Assembly (NCBI GenBank): GCA_034436045.1
Contig: DAOTVZ010000293.1
Coordinates: 1 to 14,735 of the forward strand
From: H111-94 sp034436045
GTDB taxonomy: Bacteria > Chloroflexota > Ktedonobacteria > Ktedonobacterales > Ktedonobacteraceae
DNA: 14,735 bases
Reading direction: 5' to 3'
This document shows, piece after piece, positions 14,271 through 14,735 of the stretch (the first letter of the stretch is position 1; every line of letters begins with the position of its first letter). A program made the translations under genes and the position numbers. The notes beneath the pieces are model-generated. The model did not search any database. It was not told where the DNA came from and saw nothing but the letters and a program-made list of their open reading frames with translations.

Positions 14271-14314
14271 TGTCAAATCTCCCAGCACAAAACTAAAAAT
14301 ATATATCGAACAAA

Positions 14315-14324
14315 GGACATGTCC
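14315..14324. repeat. Palindrome GGACATGTCC at the M24 transcription start
   Basis: Perfect 10-base palindrome immediately downstream of the predicted -10 of the M24 promoter, so it would span the transcription start (an operator-like position). The same core occurs at 4660-4669 and 11209-11218. Confidence 0.6.
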
Positions 14325-14354
14325 ACTATAACACATACGCTCACAAGGTAATAA
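14325..14354 (-). promoter_or_regulatory. M24 gene promoter
   Basis: On the minus strand, TATAGT (14330-14325) with extended TGT before it, and a weak TTATTA (14354-14349) at 18-base spacing. Transcription would begin near 14318, ~48 bases before the GTG at 14270. Confidence 0.5.
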
Positions 14355-14408
14355 AAAGAAAGAGCGAAAGAAAATCAACATAGATAACGCTAATCTTCTT
14401 TCACTCTT
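14347..14408 (-). terminator. Terminator-like hairpin after the rRNA operon
   Basis: Read on the minus strand, arms 14408-14392 and 14376-14360 pair over 17 positions, four of them G-U wobbles, around a 15-base loop. A tail beginning TCTTTTTATT follows. The stem is A/U-rich but long and directly followed by the U-run, as expected for an intrinsic terminator of the rRNA transcript. It lies between the 23S gene and the M24 promoter. Confidence 0.6.
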
Positions 14409-14604
14409 CGTACAAGCGCCCTATTATCGGCACTCATTTTTATTTTCCTGACGCTGTATGCCGAGATCACCTCAATTTTGCCGTCCTACCTGTCAGCTTC
14501 AGCCCTCTGCTGTCTGCCACAGCATGCTGGTTGACAAGCAACCATACGCACTTACCACTTGCAATGCTATATCTGTTCGTAATAAAGTCTTGCCCGTGCT
14601 TCAA
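14409..14604. other. Spacer downstream of 23S rRNA
   Basis: About 195 bases between the 23S 3' end and the terminator-like hairpin. It contains no convincing reading frame and no 5S rRNA that I can fold or match. One small perfect hairpin, GCTGT/ACAGC with a 5-base loop, lies at 14509-14523 and could be part of rRNA 3'-end processing. Confidence 0.5.
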
Positions 14605-14735
14605 ACAAACAAGCCGTTCGATCATTAGGGCCGCTTGGCTACACCTGTTACCAGGCGTCCACCTGCGGTCTATCTACCAGGTCGTCTCCCTGGGATCTTC
14701 ATCTCTTCACAAGATGGGAAACGTCATCTTGGGGG
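14605..14735 (-). rRNA. 23S ribosomal RNA, 3' end (partial)
   Basis: The reverse complement matches the conserved last ~130 bases of bacterial 23S rRNA. In order it shows CCCAAGATGA followed by TTTCCCAT, then AGATCCC, AGACGACCTGGTAGATAG, GGTGGACGCCTGGTAACAGG, and the CCTAATGATCGA segment that precedes the 3' end. The gene continues beyond the right edge. The exact 3' end is uncertain by several bases (about 14601-14610), since it depends on pairing with the unseen 5' end. Confidence 0.88.

Noticed and set aside
14271..14381. Upstream extension of the M24 frame to 14381 (432 residues)
   Set aside because: The extension crosses the terminator-like hairpin and the promoter and lacks a ribosome binding site; the GTG at 14270 has GGGAG and gives a normal family length.
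14440..14580. Possible 5S rRNA: GTAGGACGGC on the minus strand resembles the 5S 3' region
   Set aside because: The conserved 5S loop (CCGAAC…GGAAGTTAAG) is absent and no complementary 5' strand for the terminal stem is found ~110 bases upstream.

Overview
The window most likely comes from a Ktedonobacteria-type member of the Chloroflexota. This is inferred from gene content, not from a search: a Hanks-type kinase with a single membrane helix and a jelly-roll ectodomain of the kind common in that class, an archaeal-like GTP cyclohydrolase fused to a folate enzyme, a short MutY lacking the usual NUDIX domain, a membrane-anchored lamin-tail protein, and frequent GTG/TTG starts. No CRISPR array, transposase, tRNA or phage gene is visible.

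Layout. Bases 2-403 hold the 3' end of a helical Gln/Ala-rich protein. It converges on a four-gene minus-strand block (4027 down to 409): a hypothetical protein, galT, galK and a DppA-like M55 peptidase. The spacing is tight, so this looks like one operon for galactose entry by the Leloir route plus a D-aminopeptidase. A 316-base divergent intergenic region with promoter-like sites follows. The plus strand then carries a 100-residue hypothetical protein and mutY (4344-5641), a PIG-L deacetylase and a receptor-like Ser/Thr kinase (5737-8470), and a folK::GTP-cyclohydrolase fusion (8636-10153). Next come rsfS with a small membrane protein (10324-10887), a lamin-tail surface protein (11010-11882) and an RlmM/FtsJ-like rRNA 2'-O-methyltransferase (11993-13090). 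The last gene overlaps, tail to tail by 8 bases, an M24 metallopeptidase on the minus strand. The right edge holds the last ~130 bases of a 23S rRNA gene on the minus strand.

How it works together. Most genes are housekeeping: sugar catabolism, oxidative DNA repair, pterin/folate synthesis, ribosome silencing and rRNA modification. The kinase and lamin-tail protein face the cell surface. Several promoters appear to use an extended -10 (TGn followed by a TATAAT-like hexamer) with a weak -35.

Most notable points: the bifunctional pterin enzyme; a 23S gene followed by a terminator-like hairpin with no recognisable 5S gene between; a large imperfect inverted repeat whose right arm contains the rsfS -35 box; and three copies of the palindrome GGACATGTCC, one spanning the likely transcription start of the M24 gene. 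I do not see a defence system or another clearly new multi-gene system.
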